Origin: Candidatus Thalassarchaeaceae archaeon
GTDB taxonomy: Archaea > Thermoplasmatota > Poseidoniia > Poseidoniales > Thalassarchaeaceae
Assembly (NCBI GenBank): GCA_030747885.1
Contig: JASLJW010000116.1
Location: 1-11,341 of the forward strand
Reading direction: 5' to 3'
Length of the DNA stretch: 11,341 bases
The number at the start of each line of letters is the position of its first letter. Position 1 is the first letter of the stretch. Under the pieces are notes generated by a model. That model made no database searches, was not told the DNA's origin, and saw nothing but the letters and a program-made list of their open reading frames with translations. Below are positions 1 through 6,998 of the stretch, piece after piece. Made by a program: the position numbers and the translations under genes.

Positions 1-100
1 GTCCGATTCCTAAATCTGAAAATCGAACCACTGAAAACCCAACAATTACTCACGCCCCCCCTGCTCTATTTAGAATGGTTAGTGTAGAATTGATGCAACA

Positions 101-108
101 TTATACTT
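101..108 (+). promoter_or_regulatory. Candidate TATA box upstream of the acetyltransferase gene
   Basis: An AT-rich element reading TTATACTT lies in an AT-rich stretch (about 100-121). This resembles an archaeal TATA box and would place transcription start near 127-135, shortly before either possible start codon (GTG 151 or ATG 172). The rest of 1-150 shows no supported gene. It includes a run of seven C at 55-61. The call rests only on composition and spacing, and no BRE element was clear. Confidence 0.35.
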
Positions 109-171
109 ATTTTCATATTTTTCCACCACCATCACCACTAATCGCTAATAGTGCGACCTTTACCCACACCT

Positions 172-627
172 ATGGGTGAACCACGTCGACTATCCAGTGG
201 AATCGTTGATGTTGATTTTGGAGAAGATGTTACTATTGTTGAGCCCGTTAATCTCTATGGGTGCACAATTTCAGATTCAGTATTCATTGGTCCATTTGTG
301 GAAATTCAACGCAATGTTTCGATTGGAGCCCGTACTCGAATCCAATCACATGCATTCATTTGTGAATTAGTAACTATTGGAGAAGACTGTTTCATCAGCC
401 ATGGCGCGATGTTCATCAATGATACATTCAGTTCAGGGGGGCCAGCACGTGGAGATCAATCCAAATGGAAATCAACAAGAATTGGAAATCGAGTTAGCAT
501 TGGAACCAATGCCACAATTATGCCTGTAAATATCTGTGATGATGTTGTGATTGGAGCAGGGTCTGTTGTAACTAAAGATATTACAGAAACAGGAACTTAT
601 GCTGGCAATCCAGCAAAAAAGATGTGA
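172..627 (+). CDS. Left-handed beta-helix N-acetyltransferase, WlbB/WbpD type (nucleotide-sugar modification)
   Basis: Predicted cytoplasmic acyltransferase that would move an acetyl group from acetyl-CoA to the 3-amino group of a UDP-amino-sugar (in WlbB/WbpD, UDP-2-acetamido-3-amino-glucuronate). The protein is almost entirely imperfect hexapeptide repeats ([I/V]-G-x-x-x-x), for example VSIGAR, VTIGED, RIGNRVSIG and VVIGAG, which build a left-handed beta-helix. The central segment IQSHAFICE...ISHGAMFIND matches the family signature: the His of SHG and the Asn of FIND (residues 77 and 83 from this start) sit where the active-site residues lie. It ends in the typical Y-A-G-N-P-A-K tail. A longer reading would begin at GTG 151 (158 residues). 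ATG 172 is preferred because the extra residues carry no family signature. It converges with a WlbA-like dehydrogenase, the neighbouring step in the same pathway type. The exact substrate is inferred; other hexapeptide sugar acetyltransferases are possible. Confidence 0.85.
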   Translation: MGEPRRLSSGIVDVDFGEDVTIVEPVNLYGCTISDSVFIGPFVEIQRNVSIGARTRIQSHAFICELVTIGEDCFISHGAMFINDTFSSGGPARGDQSKWKSTRIGNRVSIGTNATIMPVNICDDVVIGAGSVVTKDITETGTYAGNPAKKM

Positions 628-630
628 AGA

Positions 631-1641
631 TTATTCTTGTAATTGGTTTTCAAAACCAGTTGCACGTAAAGCCATCTCTACTCTTTTCATTCCATCCAAC
701 CCTACATCTCCACCATTCAAAGTTGGCCCGGTACGTTGACCAATTGAACGTAGAACAAAATCTCTCAATTCCGCAGTAAGGGCCTGTTCTCCATCAGGAA
801 TTTCAATCCATTCTCGAGGAGCGGCCCCAAATCCACCAAATTCCTCTCCATGGGCGTCATTTGGATGACGATGTAACCACAATCCCTTGTGTTCAAGATA
901 ATCTAATGATATGCTACCATCAGTCCCAACAATTTGCAACGCTCTTACTTTACCCCGAATTCTACTTCTCCAAGAAAGCTCTACAAAAGCAACAATATCA
1001 TTTTCAAAAATCATTTGCAACGATGCATGATCTTCAATTCCAGAAATTTTGGATTCAGTAGCTACACCCACAATTGTTTCAGGCTCGACACCAAGAATGT
1101 CACAACAGATATCGAAATCGTGAATTCCTAATGCAGCAATAACCCCATTATCTGGTCGCGGCTCTCTTGTTGCAAGACGCTCACTAATGATGTGTCGTAC
1201 AATTCCAATCTCTCCTTTATTGACCAACTCTGCAGCCTTCCTTACTCCAGAATGATGTCTGAAGACATGCCCAACCAATAGCAAACGTCCAGTTTCATTA
1301 GCCACCTCGATTACTTCTTTCGCTTGTTTTGTATTCATAGCTAGAGGTTTTTCTACAAGGACATCTAAACCCATTTTCATTAGTGAATTTGCAAGGCTTG
1401 CATGGCTAGGGGTTGGAGTGGCGATTGTTACCATTGTAACTCCCATATCAGGGAGCGAAGTAGCATCAATTGCAAATTCACAATCAAATTCGTTACCAAT
1501 TTCCATAGCCCGTTGTTGGTTCGCATCACAAACAATAACTCGTTTTACCAATCCTTCATCCCGCAATGCGCAGAACGTACGAACATGGTTCCGACCCCAA
1601 TAACCCGTCCCCACTACAGCAACAACAACCATTTCTCTCAT
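631..1641 (-). CDS. Gfo/Idh/MocA-family NAD(P)-dependent sugar dehydrogenase, WlbA/WbpB-like
   Basis: Predicted cytoplasmic oxidoreductase that oxidises a sugar hydroxyl, as WlbA/WbpB oxidise the 3-OH of UDP-GlcNAcA before transamination. An N-terminal Rossmann fold starts at once with VVGTGYWG (glycine-rich motif near residues 9-16), followed by an acidic strand end (VIVCDAN). The family motif VEKP lies near residues 96-99, and GIHDFD near 172-177 carries the expected catalytic His and Asp. The C-terminal half is the usual alpha/beta dimerisation domain (ASLQMIFENDIVAFVELSWR and beyond). The open frame could extend to a TTG at 1665, but ATG 1641 is preferred because the Rossmann strand begins a few residues later; ATG 1632 is also possible. 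Its stop lies 3 bp from the stop of the convergent acetyltransferase gene. The substrate is assigned by family and neighbour only. Confidence 0.87.
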   Translation of the reverse strand: MREMVVVAVVGTGYWGRNHVRTFCALRDEGLVKRVIVCDANQQRAMEIGNEFDCEFAIDATSLPDMGVTMVTIATPTPSHASLANSLMKMGLDVLVEKPLAMNTKQAKEVIEVANETGRLLLVGHVFRHHSGVRKAAELVNKGEIGIVRHIISERLATREPRPDNGVIAALGIHDFDICCDILGVEPETIVGVATESKISGIEDHASLQMIFENDIVAFVELSWRSRIRGKVRALQIVGTDGSISLDYLEHKGLWLHRHPNDAHGEEFGGFGAAPREWIEIPDGEQALTAELRDFVLRSIGQRTGPTLNGGDVGLDGMKRVEMALRATGFENQLQE

Positions 1642-1691
1642 TATTGGCGTAGTCTTTGACTTCAAGACTCTGTCGGATTATCTCTATTCTC

Positions 1692-1733
1692 TAATTTCTA
1701 AAAATCATCGTTTTCGCAATCGTCACAATTTTC
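1692..1733 (+). promoter_or_regulatory. Candidate promoter of the PLC-like lipoprotein gene, with an AATCGTCA element
   Basis: The divergent gap 1642-1756 holds an AT-rich TATA-like stretch (about 1692-1705, TTTCTAAAAATC) followed by AATCGTCA at 1718-1725 and ATTTTC at 1728-1733. The ATG follows 39 bp after the first base of the element. The same element with the same spacing occurs ahead of the second lipoprotein gene (2941), which supports a functional role. A promoter for the leftward dehydrogenase gene should lie in the same gap, but I could not fix its position. Confidence 0.45.
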
Positions 1734-1756
1734 CCATATGCGTCAGTCCGGAAATC

Positions 1757-2881
1757 ATGCGCCCAGCCCCTTTGGTCTTGGCCCTCTTGTTTTTCTGTTC
1801 TACATTATCAGGATGTTTTGGAATATTGGAAAATACAAATAATACAAATAATACAAATTTTGAAAATTCAGATGAAACATTGGAAAACACAACTATTTCT
1901 GAAAATGAAACTGCCAATGAAAACGAAACTACCAATGAAAACGAAACTGCCAATGAAAACGAAACTGCCAATGAAAATGAAACAATCAATGAAATTGAAA
2001 CATATCCATTTTCTTGCATGGGATCGAATGAATATTGCTATAGGAGTTATGATAATTTTACATTTGCAGAAACACACAATTCATTTGCCACCAGAGAAGA
2101 TCAAGTTTACTATCCAGCATCGAACCACGCTACTGGATTAACAGCTCAATGGAATGGAGGAATACGGGCATTTATGCTAGACACCTATCATAATGATGTT
2201 ATGGGTTCAAAAAATCCAGATCCTGAACCAACAGATATTGTATTTTGCCATGGTGATGCAAACGGTGCAATTCATCCATGTACATATAGCGAAGTCGATG
2301 CTTTTGCTTGGCTCAATAAATTAAGTGACTTTATGGATGATGACGAGACGCAAATAGTTACATTATTGTTGGAGAATTATGTTCCAGCAAACCACCTTGA
2401 ATATTTGTTCAATGAAACTGGACTTTTAGAACGAACATACATACATGAAATAGGCGAAACGTGGCCAAATTTAGGTGAAATGATACTTTCTGAAAAAACA
2501 CTAGTAGTGTTTTGGGAAGCCCATGAAGGAGGTGCCCCAGGTGATGAAATAAATTACCCATGGCTACATCATGCTTGGAGTCATAGTTGGGATACAAATT
2601 ATGGTGAACAAAATGAAGAAGATATGGATTGTGACTTAGGTAGAGGTGACAAAAATCAACCAGCTTGGCATCTTAATAATTGGTTAAGCAATGCAATAGG
2701 CTTGTCTGATCCAACACGTTCAGAAGATATCAATTCATACGATAAACTTCTAGAAAGAACTGTAGAATGTTGGGAAGAAGTAGGCAAGAGGCCCACATTT
2801 ATTGCAGTTGATTGGTGGGATGATGGTGATGTGGTTGGTGTAGTAGATACACTTAACCAAATGGAAAATTGGGATGATTAA
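1757..2881 (+). CDS. Secreted lipoprotein with sequon-rich repeat linker and PI-PLC-X-like phosphodiesterase domain
   Basis: Predicted extracytoplasmic, lipid-anchored protein of the PLC-like phosphodiesterase superfamily. Residues 1-19 form a short signal peptide with hydrophobic core, followed by lipobox L-S-G-C (Cys20). Residues 26-82 are a low-complexity linker with repeats of NENETA and at least eight N-X-T sequons. The catalytic domain covers about 95-370: AETHNSFA (His107), GIRAFMLDTYHN (Asp142) and VFCHGDA (His165) match the PLC-X active-site pattern. Further family signs are LLLENYV, WPNLGEMI, LVVFWEAH and a C-terminal FIAVDWW. The layout resembles the At5g67130-like subfamily of plants and fungi more than classical bacterial PI-PLC; the Arg69 of the Bacillus enzyme is not present after the Asp. 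The substrate could be a phosphoinositide, another phosphodiester lipid or a glycolipid, and is unknown. ATG 1757 is fixed by the signal peptide. It is followed after about 100 bp by another lipoprotein gene. Confidence 0.85.
   Translation: MRPAPLVLALLFFCSTLSGCFGILENTNNTNNTNFENSDETLENTTISENETANENETTNENETANENETANENETINEIETYPFSCMGSNEYCYRSYDNFTFAETHNSFATREDQVYYPASNHATGLTAQWNGGIRAFMLDTYHNDVMGSKNPDPEPTDIVFCHGDANGAIHPCTYSEVDAFAWLNKLSDFMDDDETQIVTLLLENYVPANHLEYLFNETGLLERTYIHEIGETWPNLGEMILSEKTLVVFWEAHEGGAPGDEINYPWLHHAWSHSWDTNYGEQNEEDMDCDLGRGDKNQPAWHLNNWLSNAIGLSDPTRSEDINSYDKLLERTVECWEEVGKRPTFIAVDWWDDGDVVGVVDTLNQMENWDD
1832..1858 (+). repeat. Tandem repeat, 9 bp x 3, inside the lipoprotein linker
   Basis: Three perfect head-to-tail copies of AATACAAAT (1832-1840, 1841-1849, 1850-1858). 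They lie in frame, and each adds an N-T-N-type triplet to the linker, giving two N-N-T sequons. A repeat unit that is a multiple of three bases can change copy number without breaking the reading frame. Confidence 0.9.
1898..2002 (+). repeat. Tandem repeat, 18 bp x about 6, coding NENETA hexapeptides
   Basis: The unit AATGAAAACGAAACTGCC recurs head to tail at 1916-1933, 1934-1951 and 1952-1969. It has a degenerate copy before (1898-1915) and degenerate copies after (1970-1987 and a partial from 1988). The middle copies differ by single bases, which suggests recent duplication by slippage. Each full unit encodes N-E-N-E-T-A (or T/I) and contributes one N-E-T sequon. The period is six codons, so copy-number change keeps frame. 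Confidence 0.93.
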
Positions 2882-2956
2882 TAAAATAAAAATCACTAAT
2901 TATTATTTGAACAATACATATCATATCACACCATTCTTTGAATCGTCAGTATTTTC
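2882..2956 (+). promoter_or_regulatory. AT-rich intergenic promoter region of the S15-like lipoprotein gene, with AATCGTCA element
   Basis: The gap after the PLC-like gene is strongly AT-rich. A TATA-like stretch lies at about 2914-2926 (ATACATATCATAT), followed by AATCGTCA at 2941-2948 and ATTTTC at 2951-2956. ATG 2981 begins 40 bp after the first base of the element. Element, spacing and following signal-peptide codons parallel those ahead of the previous lipoprotein gene, so this gene probably has its own promoter rather than depending on read-through. No hairpin terminator was seen in the gap. Confidence 0.45.
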
Positions 2957-2980
2957 TTACCCACCATCTTCGGAGTGAAT

Positions 2981-4774
2981 ATGAGGGCCCATCCTTTGAT
3001 TTTGACCCTCTTACTTATTGGCGCTAGTTTTTCAGGATGTTTTGGTAAAGAAGACTCTACCGATGAAAATATGTCCGTATCTTACCCATCAATTTGGGAT
3101 CGTCATTTATTGGATTGGAATAGTACTGGAAGCTATAGTTTGGTTTTGGAAACCGGCCCACACACTGCATTGCCTGTTCAAGAAGCCCTAATTCCAGTAG
3201 ACACCTCAGAAGTCTGGGAAACAGGCCCATCATCTGCAGAAGTTCATTTGTCATATTGGTTACCAAGCAACACCGAAATTGGAGAACAGGTCCCAGTAAT
3301 CGCAGTTATTTCACCATATTTTTCGTATGGTTTACAGGGTTCTGAATCAACACCAACCAATGTAGTTAGTGCGGGAAGAGGGGAATTCATTTTCGAGAAT
3401 TTTATACCCCATGGTTATGCATTTGCTCAAGTAGCAGTTTTTGGTACAGAGGAGAGTAGTGGTTGTTTTGATTATCGTGGGGCCGGCGAAGGACTAGGAA
3501 TTCATGCTGCTGTTGAATGGTTGGGAACTCAAGATTGGAGTAATGGAAATGTTGGCCTTTATGGGAAATCATACGAGGGCGCAACCCAATGGGAAGCAGC
3601 TGCTATGGGGAGCGAATATCTCAAAACCATCGTTCCTATTTCTGGCACAACCGCACTCCACCCATTGTTATACAAAAATGGTAGTGCAGAAGCACGATCC
3701 CAAGTCATGCATATGAATTATTTTTCTAGTACTGTAGATTATAATGAAGATGATTTAGACAATGTTTGCCCAGATATTGCTGAGGGATTATTCGCAGGCC
3801 CTGTAACATATATTGGTGGAGAGATGGACCCATATATGGAAAATTATTATGATGAACGAAGCCACATTGACAAAGCATTCAACAATTGGAATGGGAGCAT
3901 ATATTGGGTTCAAGGGATGCAAGATTGGAACGTAGATCCACACCAAGTTTTCAGCGGCCCACCAGGAACCAATTGGTATACAGATTATCTCGAATCAGGT
4001 TACGAAGTTCGTGGGATTCTAGGCCAATGGGGTCACGATTATCCAGATCAGTGGCAGAAACATGACGATATTGACAGTGGTTATGGGGGGGAAGCATTCG
4101 AAAATATGACTAGATGGGATTGGGCCCAAGACCTCTTTGAATGGTTCGAATATTATCTTCAAGAAAGAGGAACAAAACCAACCATGACTGCCCAAATACA
4201 ACGAAATGACGGTCAATGGAGAATTGAAGACGTTTGGCCCCCCCAAGATACTGAATTATTAACACTCGATCTTGGTGATTGTGAATATGACGGCTCTTTT
4301 GTTGGTGGCGGTGCCCCTGTCGTGGGTGGAGGGCAAACGGTTACCATAGATTGCCTTGATATCAACCTCGATCGAGAATTACATATTTCTGGATTAATTA
4401 CTGCCCATCTTACAGCAATTCCATCCTTTGATGGAGGCCAGGTTTTCATTGAAATGCAAGATGGTGAATCTGGTATGAGGGTTGGACATGCAACTATGGA
4501 TATCCGTTACCACGCAGGAGGCTCAGATCCACAGACAGTTATTCCTGGCCAAGAAGTAGTGATGATGATGGAATTTCAAGGAATAGATGCCTTGATCCCT
4601 TCTGGACACGGACTTCGTTTTGTTTTGTCAGATACAGGTGAAGATTACCTAGCTCCAGCCTGCGGATCTGCTTGCACAGTTCATGTACTCCCATCTTTGT
4701 CTGAAGTTACATTGCCCCTCGTAGATCGTTCATCTACCCCAATATTGACAGTTCCAAGTCCCACCGAAGAATAA
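2981..4774 (+). CDS. Secreted lipoprotein, S15/CocE-NonD family alpha/beta hydrolase (X-Pro dipeptidyl-peptidase-like)
   Basis: Predicted membrane-anchored extracellular hydrolase; relatives are X-Pro dipeptidyl-peptidases, cocaine esterase and glutaryl-7-ACA acylase. The signal peptide ends in lipobox F-S-G-C (Cys20 from this start). The alpha/beta-hydrolase domain follows: VIAVISPYF, then CFDYRGAGEG (the family's oxyanion/RG region), then GKSYEG with nucleophile Ser197, then GMQDWN with Asp315, then GQWGHDYPD with His352. All three triad residues are therefore present. The C-terminal 180 residues or so match the PepX C-terminal jelly-roll domain (LHISGLITAHL, GHGLRFVLS, VTLPLV). A GTG at 2975 gives two more residues, but ATG 2981 aligns the signal peptide and lipobox exactly with the upstream lipoprotein. 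GGAGTG at 2972-2977 could be a weak ribosome site. Peptidase versus esterase activity cannot be decided here. Runs of seven G (4085-4091) and seven C (4238-4244) lie inside the gene, with the frame intact. Confidence 0.88.
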   Translation: MRAHPLILTLLLIGASFSGCFGKEDSTDENMSVSYPSIWDRHLLDWNSTGSYSLVLETGPHTALPVQEALIPVDTSEVWETGPSSAEVHLSYWLPSNTEIGEQVPVIAVISPYFSYGLQGSESTPTNVVSAGRGEFIFENFIPHGYAFAQVAVFGTEESSGCFDYRGAGEGLGIHAAVEWLGTQDWSNGNVGLYGKSYEGATQWEAAAMGSEYLKTIVPISGTTALHPLLYKNGSAEARSQVMHMNYFSSTVDYNEDDLDNVCPDIAEGLFAGPVTYIGGEMDPYMENYYDERSHIDKAFNNWNGSIYWVQGMQDWNVDPHQVFSGPPGTNWYTDYLESGYEVRGILGQWGHDYPDQWQKHDDIDSGYGGEAFENMTRWDWAQDLFEWFEYYLQERGTKPTMTAQIQRNDGQWRIEDVWPPQDTELLTLDLGDCEYDGSFVGGGAPVVGGGQTVTIDCLDINLDRELHISGLITAHLTAIPSFDGGQVFIEMQDGESGMRVGHATMDIRYHAGGSDPQTVIPGQEVVMMMEFQGIDALIPSGHGLRFVLSDTGEDYLAPACGSACTVHVLPSLSEVTLPLVDRSSTPILTVPSPTEE

Positions 4775-4835
4775 TCCGAACTTTTTGGCAACCTATCTTC
4801 CAGATATGTTTCTTCGTTTGCGAGAAACTAAAACT

Positions 4836-6092
4836 ATGAACAGAAGAAGTCCTTTCATGCCCCCTTCAACCAGTCGTACAGGGGCGACCAAAGTCCTTGT
4901 TTTGACCGATTTCTATCCCATCGGTCTTCAAGAAACTTTCATTACTCCAGAATTGGAAACCCTTTCTTCTCTTGTTGATCATGTAACAATTGTTCCAACA
5001 AACCTTGAATCCCTTGTTGAAAAAGGAATCAGATCAGTTCCAACAAATGTATCAATACTATCAGATGTTTGGGAGAATGCACGAGAGAAATGGCAATCCA
5101 TGTCTCGTATTTCCAAACTCTTGTTATCAAAATCATTCATTCGATCGTGTTGGCGAGAGAAACGGAAATTTTCTACACCATTTCAAACAACATTGGGTGA
5201 ATCTGCATATGCAATGCACGTATCTCAAGAAATTGAACGCTCAATAGATCTACACGAATATGAGGCAATCTCTTCATTTTGGTTAAACCGTCCTGCCTTT
5301 ATTGGTGCGATTTTGAAAAAGAAATATCCACATCTTCGATTTCTTTCTAGAGCCCATAGAGGCGATATTATCCCGAAAATAGGGTCTAAAACAATCCCAT
5401 TTCAACCATTTCTAATGGATTATGTTGACGAGGTTCACGTTGTATCTCAAGATGGAGTAAATACCCTCCAATCAATTCATCCAAAAGCATCTGAACGTAT
5501 TGTGGTAGGTCGCATGGGGGTCATGAATCAAAAACAAAACCATCACCGTTCAAATGACGGTAAACTTCGACTAATTTCCATGTCTAGAGTCGTTGATGTA
5601 AAACGAGTTAATTTGATTGCCGAATCTCTTTCTTTTGTTTCTAGAGAAATACATTGGACTCATTTTGGCACAGGTCCTGGGATGAGGGAATTAGAGGAGA
5701 AAACAACATCACTCCCCTCCAATATTGAAGTGTCGTTGCCTGGTTTTGTAGAATCACATGGCACCATTCACTCTGCATTACAATCTCAACCATGGGATAT
5801 TTTGCTTAACGTATCTACATCCGAGGGAGTTCCTGCAGCAATTCAAGAATGCTTCTCTTACGGTATTCCTGCATTAGTTACAGAGGTGGGTGGAAATCCC
5901 GAGATTGTAGACTTCACTTGTGGTCATCTTCTTCCCTCAAATCCAACACCAGAAGAAATTGCCACAATTTTGGAAGAATGGAATATTGATAATGAGCAAA
6001 TGAGAACTTCAGCACTAAATCGCCAAAGAGAGATGTTTGATATCCAAAAAAACGCACAACAATATGTCAAATCCCTTTTGAAAAACAATTGA
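4836..6092 (+). CDS. GT4-family glycosyltransferase (GT-B fold)
   Basis: Predicted cytoplasmic or membrane-associated glycosyltransferase that transfers a sugar from a nucleotide donor to a glycan or lipid-linked acceptor. The N-terminal Rossmann domain opens with KVLVLTDFYPIGLQETFITPEL, a layout common in GT4 enzymes. The C-terminal donor domain shows LISMSRVVDVKRVNL, HFGTGPGMREL, then PGFV, then SEGVPAAIQE (the E-x7-E donor-binding motif, Glu330 and Glu338 from this start), then VGGNPEIV. Length of about 418 residues is normal for the family. The start is uncertain: TTG 4785, ATG 4806, ATG 4836 and ATG 4857 are all in frame. ATG 4836 leaves a short lead before the first strand. It lies 61 bp after the S15-like lipoprotein gene and 43 bp before a methyltransferase gene, and probably forms a unit with the latter. 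Donor and acceptor cannot be read from sequence. Confidence 0.9.
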   Translation: MNRRSPFMPPSTSRTGATKVLVLTDFYPIGLQETFITPELETLSSLVDHVTIVPTNLESLVEKGIRSVPTNVSILSDVWENAREKWQSMSRISKLLLSKSFIRSCWREKRKFSTPFQTTLGESAYAMHVSQEIERSIDLHEYEAISSFWLNRPAFIGAILKKKYPHLRFLSRAHRGDIIPKIGSKTIPFQPFLMDYVDEVHVVSQDGVNTLQSIHPKASERIVVGRMGVMNQKQNHHRSNDGKLRLISMSRVVDVKRVNLIAESLSFVSREIHWTHFGTGPGMRELEEKTTSLPSNIEVSLPGFVESHGTIHSALQSQPWDILLNVSTSEGVPAAIQECFSYGIPALVTEVGGNPEIVDFTCGHLLPSNPTPEEIATILEEWNIDNEQMRTSALNRQREMFDIQKNAQQYVKSLLKNN

Positions 6093-6135
6093 AGATCGCC
6101 AAGGGGTTGAAATCTAAACCACCAGTCTCAAAACC

Positions 6136-6906
6136 ATGGGAAACCCCTTCTACTCTGATCCACACCATCTTCAATACATCGAGGGTGATGAATTCAGCGC
6201 AGCTCTTTCAGTAGATCTTTCATTCCTCCCTTCTGAACCAAATAATTCCCGTCAAGATACTATTTGCAATATTGTTTCAGAAAAGAAAGTGTTGCATATT
6301 GGTTGTACAGACCACCTTCCAGTTATCGATGAGAAGATACTTTCCGGCCGTCATTTACATACAGCCCTTCTCGAAGTATGTGAGAAAGTAATTGGCGTGG
6401 ATATTGACCAACCATCATTGGATCATTTGGCCCAAAAACATGGGATTTCAGACATTTATAATGTCAATTTAGTTACAACACCTTCCGAATCAATTCCATT
6501 TAGTGATGAAGCCCCCTTTGAATATGCAATAATGGGTGAAATTGTAGAACATCTCGATGATCCAGTCCAATTTTTATCTCAATTAAGAATAGAACACGGC
6601 TCCTTGTTTAATCGATTAATAGTTACAGTTCCAAATGCCTTCAATCATAATGTTTTGAAACAATGGTCGAAAGGAACTGAAATTATTAATTCAGATCATC
6701 GTTTTTGGTTTTCTCCTTATACCATCACCCGCGTCTTAAGCGCGTCTGGCTATCAAGTAGAATCCATACAAATGGCAGACGTATCTCAACGAATGGACAT
6801 TTTTTCACGGGCGTGTAATAGAATTCTTGCAACATTCGGATCTAAAAAACGTCTTCGTGTACCTCAAAGGTATGGCGCTACAGTAATAGTCGTTGCAACA
6901 AAATAA
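6136..6906 (+). CDS. Class I SAM-dependent methyltransferase (Methyltransf_11/23 type)
   Basis: Predicted cytoplasmic methyltransferase with a Rossmann-like fold. Motif I is VLHIGCTDH (residues 52-60), where the usual G-x-G-x-G is reduced to G-C-T-D. The acidic strand-2 end is VIGVDID (85-91), and the motif IV/post region is YAIMGEIVEHLDDPVQFL (130-147), typical of small-molecule methyltransferases. The segment VPNAFN followed by HRFWFSPYTITRVLSASGY (188-206) is the pattern of the Methyltransf_23 group, whose members often modify sugars, lipids or quinones. ATG 6136 is the only good start and gives 256 residues. The gene follows a glycosyltransferase, so O-methylation of a surface sugar is a reasonable guess, but the sequence does not show the acceptor. 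Confidence 0.83.
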   Translation: MGNPFYSDPHHLQYIEGDEFSAALSVDLSFLPSEPNNSRQDTICNIVSEKKVLHIGCTDHLPVIDEKILSGRHLHTALLEVCEKVIGVDIDQPSLDHLAQKHGISDIYNVNLVTTPSESIPFSDEAPFEYAIMGEIVEHLDDPVQFLSQLRIEHGSLFNRLIVTVPNAFNHNVLKQWSKGTEIINSDHRFWFSPYTITRVLSASGYQVESIQMADVSQRMDIFSRACNRILATFGSKKRLRVPQRYGATVIVVATK

Positions 6907-6998
6907 ATTCCATAAATCTCCAACCAAGTGAGATTATGAAGAACTCAATTAATCACAATTAGATACCCATTGAAATAGGAGATTTCCTGCGCCGAACC
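6907..6998 (+). promoter_or_regulatory. Intergenic region, probable promoter of the MMPL transporter gene
   Basis: A 92-bp gap rich in A and T separates the methyltransferase and transporter genes. The stretch around 6947-6963 (TCAATTAATCACAATTAG) could supply a TATA-like element 35-50 bp before ATG 6999. An AGGAG at 6977-6981 lies too far from the ATG to be a normal ribosome-binding site. No terminator hairpin or small gene was recognised. Confidence 0.3.

Noticed and set aside
1..53. Possible GTG start at 53 on the - strand reading out of the window
   Set aside because: Only 17 codons are visible, with no motif or clear promoter.
1..87. Open + frame of 28 codons from the window edge to TAG at 85-87, possibly the tail of an upstream gene
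   Set aside because: Too short to tell from chance, no recognisable motif, and it spans a run of seven C. It could be real only if sequence to the left extends the frame.
1898..2002. Tandem repeats considered as a CRISPR array or replication iterons
   Set aside because: Units are contiguous without spacers, 18 bp long, in frame, and encode a regular hexapeptide inside a clear lipoprotein.
1723..2019. 98-residue - strand ORF with repeats of the type VSFSLA
   Set aside because: It is the antisense shadow of the repeat linker in the PLC-like lipoprotein gene; its periodicity comes entirely from the 18-bp repeat.
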